A DNA stretch of 64,000 bases from Narthecium ossifragum (Eukaryota > Streptophyta > Magnoliopsida > Dioscoreales > Nartheciaceae), in contig OY986973.1 in assembly GCA_963920575.1 (NCBI GenBank), forward strand, positions 13,533,397 through 13,597,396, given 5' to 3'. The notes under the pieces were generated by a model. The model saw nothing but the letters and a program-made list of their open reading frames with translations, made no database searches and was not told the DNA's origin. Below, one piece after another: positions 1 through 10,623 of the stretch. The stretch's first letter is position 1; every line of letters starts with the position of its first letter. The translations under genes were made by a program, and so were the position numbers.

Positions 1-93
1 CCTCTTTCCGGCCTTCAAAACTCCTCCAATAGTGTTGGCCGACCTCTCTTATGTCTTGGACGACTTCCTTAAATATGGGTCAGAAACCCTAAC

Positions 94-461
94 TGTGAGG
101 CCCGCTGGGTCTACCATGAGACAAGATGCCTGCGCTTAGAGGGCGGGGCTGAGTCGGGTAGCCGGGTAAGCAATCCCACAACGCCTGGGTATGGTCCGGG
201 GTTCGATATAAGTATATAGTAAGTCCTTAATAGACACAACGCGTTTTAAAGCCGTGATGACAGTGATCCGTCAAAAAAACTCCATAGTTAAGCGTGCTCG
301 ACCTGGAGTAGTCACACGATGGGTGACCTACTGGGGAGTTTTCCCAGATTTCTGCGGTGAGCCAAAAGCGGACAATATTGTGTCGGGTGGGGCCCTCGGG
401 TGGATCCTGGTCAGACCGGGAGCCCGCGGGCCGGGGCCCAGTGGAGCGCCGGGGTGTTACA
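94..461 (+). mobile_element. Cassandra-type TRIM solo LTR
   Basis: This 368-bp LTR starts TGTGAGGCCCGC and ends TGTTACA, and is flanked by the near-TSD CTAAC/CTCAC (4 of 5 bases). It aligns along its length with the two LTRs of the TRIM at 30095-30867. Its 3' half contains a 5S rRNA-like core, the hallmark of Cassandra elements. It encodes nothing. It interrupts a reverse Athila LTR close to that LTR's TATA region. Confidence 0.85.
262..345 (+). other. 5S rRNA-like core inside Cassandra LTR
   Basis: The segment holds the plant 5S internal promoter pieces: AGTTAAGCGTGCT (box A region) and GATGGGTGACCT (box C region), followed by CTGGGGAGTTTTCC in place of the 5S CTGGGAAGTCCTCG. Known Cassandra LTRs carry such a core and Pol III can transcribe it. 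This copy has changes around the intermediate element, so activity is uncertain. Confidence 0.75.
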
Positions 462-523
462 CTCACTTTATTTCAGCCTTTGGATTAAATCTGGTCCATT
501 CGTTTTCAGGTCGTCCGACAAGA

Positions 524-930
524 GATCGATCTTCTTAAGGATAAAGATCTATCTTCTCTCTTTTCTCAATTTTCGTAACCTGGTTCGCCCCGAATAAGAT
601 CAATCTTCCTAATGAAAGGATCGATCTTCTTTCTCCGTAGACTGGGTTCCTTCTAGATCGCCCAGGTTCAGATCGATCTCTCAAGGAAGAGATCGATCTC
701 TTTCATCAGTTGCTGGTGACGCCCGCAAAGGATCGATCTTCCATGAAGGAAGATCGATCATTGCAATCTGTGCTCTCTGTCATGTAAAAATTCACTTAAA
801 TGATCGATCGTCTCGAGTGAGATGATCGATCCTTTCAAGTGGTGCTCTCTGTCAGGATTAAATGCACTTAGAAGATGGATCTCTTCCTTGGGTGGAGATC
901 GATCCTTTGAGCATCAGATCAATCTTCTTC
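524..930. repeat. GATCGATC paired-palindrome array
   Basis: About ten GATCGATC or near-identical sites occur, mostly in pairs 20-22 bp apart start to start (for example 802 and 824, spacer containing CTCGAG). GCTCTCTGTCA occurs twice between pairs. The array lies inside the Athila LTR, between the conserved U3 block and the TATA region. Confidence 0.8.
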
Positions 931-1268
931 TTCCGTAACTGCTTTGTCAGCACCTCTCGTACTAAAAATAGCATATCTTCCCCTAGGAAACTCCAAATCA
1001 TGAACTGTAAAATTCTCCAGAAACTATATTTCAAGAGCTTCCCAACCATTTATAAAAGATTATCTGGTTCATTCTGAGCAGGTGCAGATTTGATGTTGAA
1101 TATGACATCTCTTTACTTCTTTAGCTCCACTTTCCTGCATATTCCAAATTACTTTGTGAAGCAACATATAAGTATAAAAATAGTACTAAAAAGACTAATT
1201 AAGGATGAAAAATCTAGTAATTAAACTAGTTATAAGGCTATTCAGAGTGCACTTTTATGCACTCATCA

Positions 1269-1285
1269 CCCCTCCCAACCAGCTT
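1269..1285 (-). other. Polypurine tract of the reverse Athila element
   Basis: On the minus strand AAGCTGGTTGGGAGGGG directly precedes the LTR terminus TGATGAG. The same AAGCTGGTTGGGGGG tract precedes the 3' LTRs at 24298 and 34091. It is the plus-strand priming site for reverse transcription. Confidence 0.8.
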
Positions 1286-2037
1286 ATTGTTAGTCTCTAG
1301 CAATTTTAAGCGTATAAAATTATAATTAAGCACACCAATGGTCCATGGTTGTAGTCATGCATAATAAGAGTTCTACCTTGTCAAGTCAATAGTGTTCTAT
1401 ATAGTACAGAGCACCCGGTTACTCAGTAGATCACTTAATAGTCGCTTAGGCACAGCTTGTTCAAGCTCTAGAATTTTTTTTTCCTGCATGCAATACTCAA
1501 TATACTAGCTAAAGTTGAAATTATGGTCCAGATTACAATAGCCTGCTCATTCCTCTGGTGAATATAATTACCACCGCACATAAAGTGTTCGTGTGTGAAT
1601 CACATGATGTTCTACCTTCAGGTTATCACACATGCAATCAATGTATAGGTCAATCCAAATGAAAACAACATGTATAATAAGCATAAACATTTCAGCTCAG
1701 GTACAATTTAACACTATCAAACCCACAAGGTAGTATGAATAAGGTCCTGAATGTCTACACCCCCCAACCTGAAATCAACATTGTCCTCAATGTGTGCATC
1801 CTAATCAATAACATATGTAGGAGGTGGCTATCCAAAAATTCCATGGAAAGGAGATATAGATAATTTAAATAAGAAAGAGGCCACCTAATAGAGTAAGCAA
1901 ACATCTCCTCAAAAATCCTCAGGGTGATTGAAAACCTACAAAAAAAACAAAAGAGAAAACATAAAACTAAAAACTAAAAGCTGAAACTTAAAAACAGGTT
2001 ACCTTGGTGGTTGCCTCTCACCCAGCGCTTTATTAGT
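1286..2037 (-). other. Athila 3' noncoding region, no gene
   Basis: This is the long untranslated stretch between pol and the 3' LTR. It matches 23117-24290 (element B) and 31256-34080 (element A) in content and order, including a conserved stretch with CATTGAGGACAAT followed by AGGTTGGGGG (here about 1755-1795 in reverse). No envelope-like ORF is visible. Confidence 0.75.
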
Positions 2038-2398
2038 CTAGGCAAGACGTACTGCAAAACCTAGGGGTTCAACAAAATTCACTGCATCCACCACTTCTAA
2101 ATGTCCTTCTAAATATAATTTCAAACGGTGCCCATTGACTTTGAATTTGCTCCCATTCCTTTCATTCTCAATTTCAACAGCACCATAAGGAGATACTTGT
2201 GTCACTCTGAAAGGGCCCGTCCATCTTGACCTTAATTTACCTGGAAAGAATTTCATTCGTGAGTTATAAAGTAAAACTTTCATACATGATGTGAACTCCT
2301 TCCGTTGTATTGCTTTGTCATGATAGAGCTTGGTCCTTTCTTTGTAGATTTTAGCGTTCTCGTACGCTTCATTTCGCTTGATCCTTTCTTTGTGATCA
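2038..2398 (-). pseudogene. Athila integrase C-terminus fragment
   Basis: The minus strand encodes the end of an Athila integrase: [20 protein letters not shown], then SRWTGPF and a terminal segment with [11 protein letters not shown]. It closely matches the integrase end of element B (22800-23116). The catalytic DDE core is absent because the sequence switches to Copia RNase H upstream near 2398. The reading frame stays open across the switch, giving a chimeric ORF (2038-2541). It extends a little past the element B stop. It is a non-functional fragment and joined the Copia by recombination or deletion, not by capture of a complete gene (inference). Confidence 0.8.
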
Positions 2399-4090
2399 CG
2401 AAGGAAATGGTGTCGAATTTCTATGTGCTTTGTTCTAGAATATAGGAAGGGATTCTTGGATAGTCTCATGGCACTAGTGTTGTCACATTTAATGGGTATT
2501 TTACCTACATGTATGTTGTAATCTACCAATTGCATTTTCATCCAAAGTAATTGTGCACAACAACTACCCGCCGCAATGTATTCCGCTTCGGCGGTGGATA
2601 AAGCAACTGAATTTTGCTTCTTAGAGAACTAAGAAATAAGTGCATGACCAAGAAAGTGACATGTACCACTTGTGCTTTTTCTATCAAGCCTACATCCGGT
2701 AAAATCCGCATCGGAATAGCCAATTAGATCAAAAGATGAACTTCTAGGATACCACAAACCATAGTTTTGGGTTCCTAATAGATATCTAAAGTTCCTTTTG
2801 ACCACAACCAACTGTGATTCCTTAAGACAAGATTGATATCTAGCACAAAGGCAAACACTAAACATGATGTCCGATCTACTAGCGATCAAATAAACTAAAG
2901 AACCCATCATCCCTTTATAAAGTGTTTGATCCACGGGTTTCCCATCTTCATCATTGTCTAATTTGAGTGTTGTACACATGGGAGTTCTATAAATTTTGGA
3001 TTGGACAAAATCATACTTCTTGAGTAGGTCTCTAGTGTATATGGCTTGATTAACAAAAATCTCTCCTCGAGTTTGCATGATTTGTAAACCAAGGAAATAA
3101 TTGAGTTCACCCATCAAACTCATCTCAAACTCACTTTGCATACACATGGCAAATTCTTCACAAAGTTTATCATGTATAGAACCAAAAATAATATCATCAA
3201 TATAAATTTGAACCAAGAGCAAATCTTTTCCTTTTGATTTGGTAAACAATGTAGTATCAATTTTTCCTCTACAAAAATCATTATCCATCAAGATTTTGCT
3301 AAGCCTTTCATACCAAGCTCTAGGAGCTTGTTTTAATCCATACAAGGCTTTAGTAAGCTTGAATACATGATCTCTCAATTTACAGTCCTCAAATCCGGCG
3401 GGTTGTTGAACATAGACTTCTTCTTTTAGGAAACCATTCAAGAAGGCACTCTTAACATCCATTTGATACAATTTGAAATCTTTGTAAAATGCAAAAGCTA
3501 GAAGTAGTCTTATTGCCTCAAGTCGAGCTACCGGTGCAAAAGTCTCATCAAAATCAATTTCTTCTTGTTGATTGAACCATTTTGCAACAAGTCTAGCTTT
3601 GTTCCTTGTAATTGTCCCCAATTCATCCATTTTATTTCTAAAAATCCATTTAGTACCAATGACGGGATGATCATAAGGTCTAGGTACCAAATTCCAAACT
3701 TCATTTCTTTCAAATTGATTCAACTCTTCTTGCATTATTAAGATCAAATGATCCTCCTCTAGTGCTTCCTCAATCGTTTTGTGCTCAATTTCAGATAGGA
3801 GGGCTAGATGTGCACATGCATTTAATGAAGATCTAGTTTGGATTCCTTTTGATGGTTCACCAATTATCAATTCCTTTGGGTGTGAGGATGCATATATCCA
3901 CTCTTTAGGCAAATCACGATGTTGATCACTAGATGTAATTTTAAGGGATTTCTCAAATCTATCATTCAATTCTTCAACATCATTTTTGGGTTTCATCTAC
4001 TACATCTTTTAATTTGACATTAGGAATATCATTATCTTTACCATCAATTCTATTAGGAACTATAATCATTTCATCAAATGTAACATACAC
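2399..4090 (-). pseudogene. Sirevirus Copia reverse transcriptase and RNase H, broken
   Basis: The minus-strand coding region contains a Copia RT: the substrate-side block with [13 protein letters not shown], then [17 protein letters not shown], then the catalytic [10 protein letters not shown] (about 3190-3210), then the C-terminal block ending near [20 protein letters not shown]. RNase H follows ([14 protein letters not shown], then [13 protein letters not shown], then [15 protein letters not shown]). A TAG at 2629-2631 replaces the Trp expected between HALIS and FSKKQ. A TGA at 4088-4090 separates this part from integrase. The RNase H end runs directly into Athila integrase near 2398, so the Copia 3' end and 3' LTR are missing. 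The lineage call rests on the gag, LTR start and RT motifs. Confidence 0.85.
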
Positions 4091-4486
4091 TCATTCTTCA
4101 ACCACTAAGGTCCTTTTATTGAAGATTCTATAACTTTTGCTTCTCTCCGAGTATCCAAGAAAAACTCCTTTATCGGATCTAGCATCAAATTTTCCAAGAT
4201 TATCCTTCCCATTGTTTAAGATGAAACACTTGCAACCAAAAGCTCTAAAGTACACAATATTTGGAATTCTTCCTTTCCAAAGCTCATAGGGGGTTTTCTT
4301 CAAAATAGGTCTCAATGTTACTTTATTGATCACATGGCAAGAAGTATTAATTGCTTCGGCCCAAAAGTACTTAGGAAGATTATTCTCACATAATAGAGTT
4401 CTAGCCATCACATAATAGGGTGTGATTTTTCCTTTCAACAACACCATTTTGTTGAGAGGTTCTAGGTGATGAGAAGTTATGGGAAT
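4091..4486 (-). pseudogene. Sirevirus Copia integrase, C-terminal half
   Basis: Minus-strand translation shows the Copia integrase end: MARTLLCENNLPKYFWAEAI, then KTPYELWKGRIPN, then FGCKCFILNNGKDNLGKFD, then GVFLGYS and FNKRTLVVEE. A frameshift upstream of MARTLL destroys the block around the catalytic Glu. The gene was cut by the Athila solo LTR at 4487-6141 and resumes at 6142. It ends at a TGA (4088-4090) before the RT region. Confidence 0.8.
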
Positions 4487-6141
4487 TGATGTGCTGTCGC
4501 AGGCACTCAAAAATAAATCCAATACTCTTCAAAACAAATGTAGTAGTGCGAGTACGAGTCGATCCCACGAAGAGTGTTCAGTCTAGTTTTGTGCTTAGTA
4601 AACAAAGATAGGGGGGTTTTAAACGTGAGGAAAAACAATAAAGAAATAATCTAAATAAAAGAAACAAGTTGAATCAAGAGAATAAACCTTGGTCTGAGTC
4701 AACATCCACCATCGGAATCCAACAACTGATCATAGATGCAAGTATCAATCAATTCATACCATGAATATTCACCGTCCGAATTAAATTCGAATCTCTCCTC
4801 GATCATAGTTAATTAGAAACAAGCGATCTAATCAACCCTAACTACTAGACAACCTAAGACAAGCGCTGTAGATTTAATCTAGTAGCAGCATTAAGAATAG
4901 GGAGATCGATGAAGCTAAACAACACAAGCACAAGCAGTTGCATTTAATCTAGTTGAATATTCTTCCTAAGATCTAACAAGATCTGATCAGCAGTAAATTA
5001 TTAGATCCTAGTTGCTTCGCAGATTAGAGGGATCAAACAATTCCGGATTTGATATCCAACCTAGCAGTAGATCGCCATGAATAATAAACTAGTAGCGCTC
5101 CTAGCAATTAGACAAGACAATCATGAAGATAAACACAGAAGAACATTCAATACTCATCTATAAACTGAACAATAAAAATAAATTAGATCTCACAGTCTCA
5201 TTGATTCCGAGGTTTCAGTCTCCTCGACCAAGGATCAAGATTTAGCCACGCAGGGCCATCAAGAACAATCCTCCAAAAGATTCTAATAAAGAAAATAAAA
5301 CCTAGAAAAAATATAAAGGAGGAGAAAGAGCAGCCAAAAGTGTCCAAGAATCCCCCCTCAAACCCTAGAAAGAGTCCTATTTATAGCCTCAAGTGTATCC
5401 ACCCTCGGATTAGATCACAATCGTCGATTTTATTCACTGGGGAAAGTCCGATCGATCGGACCTTGGATGCTGGATCGATCAGCCTCATTAAACTCTTCAA
5501 CTTGTAGTCACGCCCGAGCCCGATCGATGGATGGATCGATCGAACTTTGCTCCTTTAGAAAGCATACGTTCTGTCAACTTTAATTCCCAAGTCCGATCGA
5601 TCGAACTTTAAGTGCTGGATCGATCGGATGCATAAAAATCCACATTCTCTGGGTATTTTTGAGTCCGATAGATCCAACTCTAGGAGTCGGATCGATCTAG
5701 CTCAATAGGAGGGATGGTTCGATCGATCGAACCATATTCAGCCAAAAACTACATGTTCTGTCACGGTTTTGCCAGGTCCGATCGATCGGACCTTCGCTCG
5801 GACTTCCAGCTTATTTTCCTTTCTGCCATTCAGACTGCGCATCGGTACTGAAATTGCCGTAACTTCCTTTAGGAAACTCGGAATCACGAACCGTAAAATT
5901 CTCCAGAATCTAGACTTCAAGAGCTTTCCAACCATGTATGGCACATCCTCTGGTTCTTCATGAACAGGTACAGATAAATCTTTAAAGTTGATCCAAGCAC
6001 TCTTTTCAGCTTCTTTTCGACTTAAGGACTTCCATTGCATCCTAAATCAAAATATAAGAATAATGAGTGTATTTAGGAACTAAATAAGCATAGGAGACTA
6101 AATATTAAGGGATAAAAATATAACATTATGCATTCTCATCA
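4487..6141 (-). mobile_element. Athila-type solo LTR, reverse, in Copia integrase
   Basis: A 1655-bp LTR (TGATG...CATCA) is flanked by the perfect TSD GGAAT (4482-4486 and 6142-6146). The reverse orientation is shown by the TATA-like GCTATAAATAGG on the minus strand (5377-5388) and by the conserved U3 block (about 5860-5965). It contains a GATCGATC array. No internal domain remains, so it arose by LTR-LTR recombination of a full element. Confidence 0.88.
5449..5795. repeat. CCGATCGATCGG paired-palindrome array
   Basis: Palindromes of the form TCCGATCGATCGGA occur in pairs mostly about 23 bp apart. Two TTCTGTCA motifs (ACGTTCTGTCA, TGTTCTGTCA) lie between pairs, the first followed by TTCCCAAGTCCGATCG. 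The layout parallels the 61-bp module seen in other LTRs. Confidence 0.8.
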
Positions 6142-6730
6142 GGAATTCCCGTTGTCAATGCAAAACTTTTCTAGATGGGAATTCTTGAATTCTCTTCCAT
6201 GGTCACTTCTAATGCTGTAATGAGAATACCTTTCTCATTTTGGACTCTTCTACAAAAGTTGGTGAATTTCTCAAAGACTTCATGTTTATGTGCAAGGAAA
6301 ATCACCCATGTGTATTTAGTGTAATCATCTACTAGTACAAAACCATATGAGCTACTACCTAAGCTTGTAGGTTTGGTTGGTCCAAAAAGGTCCATTTGAA
6401 TGAGTTCTAATGCTCTTGTGGTGGAAACTATATCTTTTGGCTTGAAAGAGTATTTTACTTGTTTTCCTCTTTGACATGCATCACAAATCTTATCTTTCTC
6501 AAATTTAATCTTGGGAAGTCCAAGAACAAGGTCTTTTCGAGAAAGTTTGGGTATTAAATTCATGTGTGCATGTCCAAGCCTTCTATACCATAACCAAGAA
6601 TTATCATTTAAAGCAATACATCATCATGGCAAACAAGATCATCAAGATAAAAGGTGTATACATTACCATCATGATGACCTACTAGCAAGATTTTATCACG
6701 AAGAGCATTCTTAACATAGCATTTTTAATC
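6142..6730 (-). pseudogene. Sirevirus Copia integrase, N-terminal half
   Basis: The minus strand encodes the pre-integrase/HHCC region (NLIPKLSRKDLVLGLPKIKF, then CDACQRGKQ) and the start of the catalytic core (LIQMDLFGPT with the first catalytic Asp, then YGFVLVDDYTKYTWV). It is continuous with the C-terminal half at 4091-4486 once the solo LTR is removed. Frameshifts break it. The stretch 6564-6730 corresponds to the linker to protease and has no long open frame. Confidence 0.8.
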
Positions 6731-7000
6731 CTAAAAAATAACTTTGTTACCTCTATCACATAATTGACTAATGCTAAGTAAATTATGTTTGAAACCTTCA
6801 ACCAAGAGAACATTTTCAATAATAATGGAAGAGGTTTTACCAATATTGCCAATGCCAACTATTTTTCCTTTTGCATTGTCTCCAAAGGTCTCCATTCCTC
6901 CATCTTTGGATTGAAAGGTTGAGAACATGCTCTTTTTTACCGTCATGTGTCTTGAGCATCCACTATCAAGGTACCATCCACTCGTACAAATAAGATATCA
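6731..7000 (-). pseudogene. Sirevirus Copia aspartic protease
   Basis: On the minus strand WYLDSGCSRHMT carries the Copia protease active site, with the Asp codon at 6965-6967. It is followed by IENVLLVEGFKHNLLSISQL, the usual block between protease and integrase. The frame is interrupted on both sides, so no intact polyprotein exists. Confidence 0.8.
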
Positions 7001-7084
7001 AACCTTGATTTTTGGTGCCCAAATCTTTTTGGGTCCATTTGCATTAGTACTATGCATAAGAGAAGAAGATATATGTCTTGGTAC

Positions 7085-8666
7085 CTAAATTTTGTTAGCA
7101 TTAGTATGCCTCATGAGATAGCAACTAGGCGCAATGTGACCTACTTTGCAACAATAATGACATATAGGTGCTTTTGCTAACTTAGGAGGATGAGAAGAAG
7201 CTTTAGCAAAGTTAGTCTTCTTTTGGTTGTTCATCTTCCTAGGATTGTAGCCAATTCCTTCCTTATTTAAGGATCTCCTTTGGCTATCAAGGATCTCATC
7301 TAACTTTTCTCTACTCTTCATGAACTTAGATAGAGTGATCTTTAAGTCATCAACCTCAAGAGTGACATCTCTCTTGGATTTTCTCAAGTAGATGAGTTCC
7401 TTTTAAATATCATAGTTTGTGTTCTTCAATATGGTGAGCTCATATTGAGTGTCCTTGAGTTCCTTCTCAAGTGTGTCACTAGTGTCACACGAGTTGTTGT
7501 CTAGCATGCATTTGTTTTTTTTTCTAAGGTTCCAATCCTTTGCATGGCATCTAATTTTTCGTCTTCTACTTTCTTCAAGTCCTTACAAGTAGCATACTAT
7601 TTCTTATTAAGGAACTTGAAATCATTAGCTATAGCATGATAAGCATCAAACAGCTCTTCAAATGCAAGTTCATCTTCTACCTCATTTTCCTCTTCTTCCT
7701 CATCTCCGTGTGCCATTAAGCATATGTTGGCTACCTCTTGTTCTTCTTCATCGGATGAGGTCTCCACATCACTTTCTCCCCAAGTAGGCATCATTGCTCT
7801 CTTTTTCTTGAACTCCTTTTTTGAAGGCTTCTTGAGTTGAGGACAATCAAACTTGATGTGTCCGGGCTTCCTACACTCATAACATATGATTTCATTTGAG
7901 TTAGAAGAAGTAGGATTGTATTTTTCACCTTTGGGAAATTTCTTCTTGACGAATTTCTTTCCTCCTTGACACTTGAAGATCTTTTGAATTCTTCTTGATA
8001 TCATCGTCAATTCTTCATCGTCATCTCCTTCACTTGAATCGGATGAGTCTTTGCTAGATGACTTGAAAGCAACCATCTTCTGCTTTTTATCTCCTTCTTC
8101 GTTGCTTCTCTTCAAATTCATCTCATAGGTCATGAGAGAACCCATGAGCTCATCGAGTGACAACTTGGATAGATCCTTGGCTTCTTCGATTCCTGTCACT
8201 TTAAGATCCCAAGACTTAGGTAGACACTAAGAATCTTTCTCACAATCTCATCATTAGCATAAGTTCTTCCAAGTGACTTAAGAACATTCATGATATTAGT
8301 AAAACGAGTAAACGTCTCACTAATAGTTTCATTATCTTTCATGCAAAAAAGTTCATATTCATGCACAAGCATACTAATTCTAGATTCCTTAACTCGGTTA
8401 GTTCCCTCATATGTAACCTTAAGTTTTTCCCATATCTCTTTAGCCGATTTGCATCCGAAAATTCTATTAAACTCATTTGGACTAAGGGCACAAACTAAGT
8501 AGTTTTTGGCCTTTGCCTTGATTTGGAGGCTCCGTAAGTCAGCTGGGGTATAGTCACTGTTAGTTTTTGGAACTTCCTTTCCCTCAATGATCTTCATAGG
8601 AATAATGGATCCATCCTTTATCATCATCCAAGCCTCATAGTCCATAGATTGTATACAAATCTCCAT
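7085..8666 (-). pseudogene. Sirevirus Copia gag, broken
   Basis: The gag starts with MEICIQSMDYEAWMMIKDG at 8666 and continues through the UBN2-type capsid region (NAKAKN-like KAKAKNYLVCALS, then EIWEKLKVTYEGTN). Two zinc knuckles follow: CYECRKPGHIKFDC (about 7841-7885) and CHYCCKVGHIAPSC (about 7115-7165). A frameshift near 8215-8225 and more damage between 7388 and 7596 split it into three pieces. Gag would form virus-like particles that package the element RNA. The gag type and LTR start point to the Sirevirus lineage. Confidence 0.82.
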
Positions 8667-8793
8667 TTTTGTTTTTCAGTAATTATAATTTGAACCATTG
8701 AAGTAGGGTGGCCTATTGGTAGCTTGTCTCTCTATGTTTTCCATCTCTAGATAGGATTCTCTATGGGTTGTTACACCACTAAAATAGAGACCT

Positions 8794-8806
8794 AGCTCTA
8801 ATACCA
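8794..8806 (-). other. Copia primer binding site
   Basis: On the minus strand TGGTATTAGAGCT follows the LTR end CTTCA after two bases. It matches the initiator tRNA-Met complement (TGGTATCAGAGC) with one change. It fixes the left boundary of the 5' LTR at 8809. Confidence 0.8.
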
Positions 8807-8808
8807 AT

Positions 8809-9842
8809 TGAAGGTCCAATTGGGGGGTGAATTGAACTCTTTTCGAAAAACTAGATTAATGGAAAAATCAGGTATGAGAGATGTAACACCTTAAATGCTT
8901 GTAGATGAAATGAAACTAAAATAAATCAGCATGCAAGAATTATATCAAAGAAGGATTAGAGAGATAGCACCAATTTTTATAGTGGTTCGACCCAACTCTT
9001 GGTCTACGTCCACTTCTCTCAAGGTCCTCCTTGAGGTTCCACTACTTGCAAATCTTTACAAGCTTTTCCTCCAAGCTTCCCGGTGCTTGGTGACCTTACA
9101 ATCACAGCCAACAGTTGTTGGATTACTCTCAAAGTACTTCTTCACATTCAAAGAAGATTTATAAAGGTTGTAGCACTAAAGGGAATGAGTAGTAAACTCT
9201 TGCTTAGACTTGCTCAGATGATCTCAATAATATCAATAATAATCCTAGCACGTATACAACAAAGAACTACTTATATCTAGCCTTTATCCAGCTCAAAAAG
9301 AAACTCTCCAGCAGCTAGTTTTTTACTCTACGCGTTGCTGGCGGTCGACCATCCATGCATCGTCCTTGACATCGACCGTCATGTACAAAAACTCAGCCTT
9401 TTTGAGCCGAGGTCGATCCACTCATCGACCGTCGTATCGACTGTCAGGCTCTGTTGTGAAAAATGCTTCCCAAGGTCGATGCTCTGATCGACCGTCACTT
9501 GTTTACTTTTCATCATGATACTCCACGGTCGACTGTCACATCATCCGTCGGATCATCCGTGAGCCTACAACATTTAAAACCATAAAATCCAAACTCCACG
9601 GTCGACCGGTCCATCGACCATGACGCTCTGTCAAAAAATTGGCTTCCTAGAGTCAATGCTTCGATCAACCGCGAGCCAACATTTCATTTTGTCAAGTATG
9701 GTGCATCCACCGTGCAACCCCGCGATCAATCCATGCATCGACCGTCAGTACAATAAATTCTCAAATATTGAATTTAAGGCTTCCAATTAAATGGGTAATA
9801 AATATTAAATATATAATTTATCATTTAATGTACATTGGCATC
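8809..9842 (-). mobile_element. Sirevirus Copia 5' LTR, main part
   Basis: On the minus strand this LTR ends CTTCA beside the primer site. Its outer end lies beyond Athila element A, at 38019-38042, where the minus strand reads TGTTGATCCTAAAC, a typical Sirevirus-type LTR start. Element A entered about 24 bp from the LTR start. The TATA-like GATATAAG (9270-9277, minus) lies downstream of a GGTCGACC-type array (9335-9755). Total LTR length is about 1058 bp. The matching 3' LTR is lost. Confidence 0.78.
9335..9755. repeat. GGTCGACC/ATCGACCGTC array in Copia U3
   Basis: Multiple GGTCGACC, ATCGACCGTC and degenerate versions lie upstream of the LTR TATA box. Bases 9436-9496 are a copy of the 61-bp module shared with Athila B (16706-16766) and a Tekay LTR (35301-35361). 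A weaker tandem copy starts at 9371. Confidence 0.8.
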
Positions 9843-10175
9843 TGATGAGTGCATGAAAGTGCACTCTGAACATGACTAAGAGCAGCTTATTTGCTTAGTT
9901 TTCATGATTAATATAGATGATTTCATCCGTATATGTTGCTTCACAAAGTTATTTGTATTATGCAGGAAATTGAAGCAAATATGGGTCTTTAACGCCAAAA
10001 CTGTACCTTCTCGGAACGAACCAGATGAAGTTCCATACATGGTTGGAAAGCTCTTGAAGTCTAGTTTCTGGAGAATTTTATGGTTCATAATTTCGAGTTT
10101 CCTAGAGAAAGTTACAGTGCTTTTACTACAACCAGCGTAGGGCAGAATAGCAGAAGAAATACGCAAAGAATAAGA

Positions 10176-10430
10176 GATCGATCTTCTTTCCAAAAGAGAT
10201 CGATCCCTTATGCACCCAGAGATGAAAAAAGACCGTGAGGAGAAATCTGAATCCGGAATAAAGGGATCGATCTTCTTTCCAAAAGAGATCGATCCGAACC
10301 TGGAAGCGCCAGTCATCCGTGGGAAGAAGATCGATCCGTTTTCAAAGGAGATCGATCTTTATCGAGCAAAATCTAGATCCTGATTTCACGGAAGGAAGAA
10401 GATCGATCTCTTTTCAAAGGGAGATCGATC
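10176..10430. repeat. GATCGATC array, 22-bp pairs
   Basis: Four pairs occur: 10176/10198, 10265/10287, 10329/10350 and 10401/10423. Start-to-start distances are 22, 22, 21 and 22. The spacers are imperfect inverted repeats. The array ends about 65 bp upstream of the TATA box. Confidence 0.9.
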
Positions 10431-10493
10431 TCTTTTGGCTCTGCGGGAAAGATCAAGGTCTGAGATCTAATCCGAGTTAGGGTTTCACAAAAG

Positions 10494-10504
10494 CCTATAA
10501 ATAG
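10494..10504 (+). promoter_or_regulatory. TATA box of Athila A 5' LTR
   Basis: CCTATAAATAG stands between the palindrome array and the leader. The same box occurs at 16874-16884, 24647-24657 and, on the minus strand, at 32830-32841 in related LTRs. Confidence 0.75.
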
Positions 10505-10623
10505 ACTTCTTGGGGAGATCTTTAGAGAGTTCTTGGACATTTTTGGAGGCTCTTTTCTGGACGTTTTCCAAAGGAAGAAGATGAAGGAATCTCCATCCAT
10601 GACCGAGTAATCCGCAAGCATGG

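Larger units (their letters stand above)
1..1268 (-). mobile_element. Athila-type Gypsy 3' LTR, reverse, cut by window edge
   Basis: Read on the minus strand the LTR begins at 1268 with TGATGAGTGCAT, the same terminus as the Athila LTRs at 9843 and 24298. It contains the conserved U3 block (about 958-1075, minus) and a palindrome array (524-930). The reverse complement of 1-93 resembles the stretch around the TATA box of the LTR at 9843 (GTTAGGGTTTC followed by an A/T-rich box). A Cassandra solo LTR (94-461) splits it. The LTR runs off the left edge, so its full length is unknown. Confidence 0.8.

Noticed and set aside
262..345. A functional 5S rRNA gene
   Set aside because: Only the central promoter-containing part matches and it is inside a Cassandra LTR; the 5S ends are missing.
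524..930. GATCGATC arrays as a CRISPR-like or satellite array
   Set aside because: Units are short palindromes with variable spacing between pairs and no unique equal-length spacers, and they sit inside plant LTRs.
1486..1495. Poly-T and poly-A runs (also about 23695 and 23935) as retroposon tails
   Set aside because: They recur at the same place in the 3' noncoding regions of the Athila elements and have no flanking duplications.
5738..6040. A 100-codon ORF (and 33140-33556) as a real small gene
   Set aside because: It is part of the U3 block and array of Athila solo LTRs. I kept the block as a finding but not as a gene.
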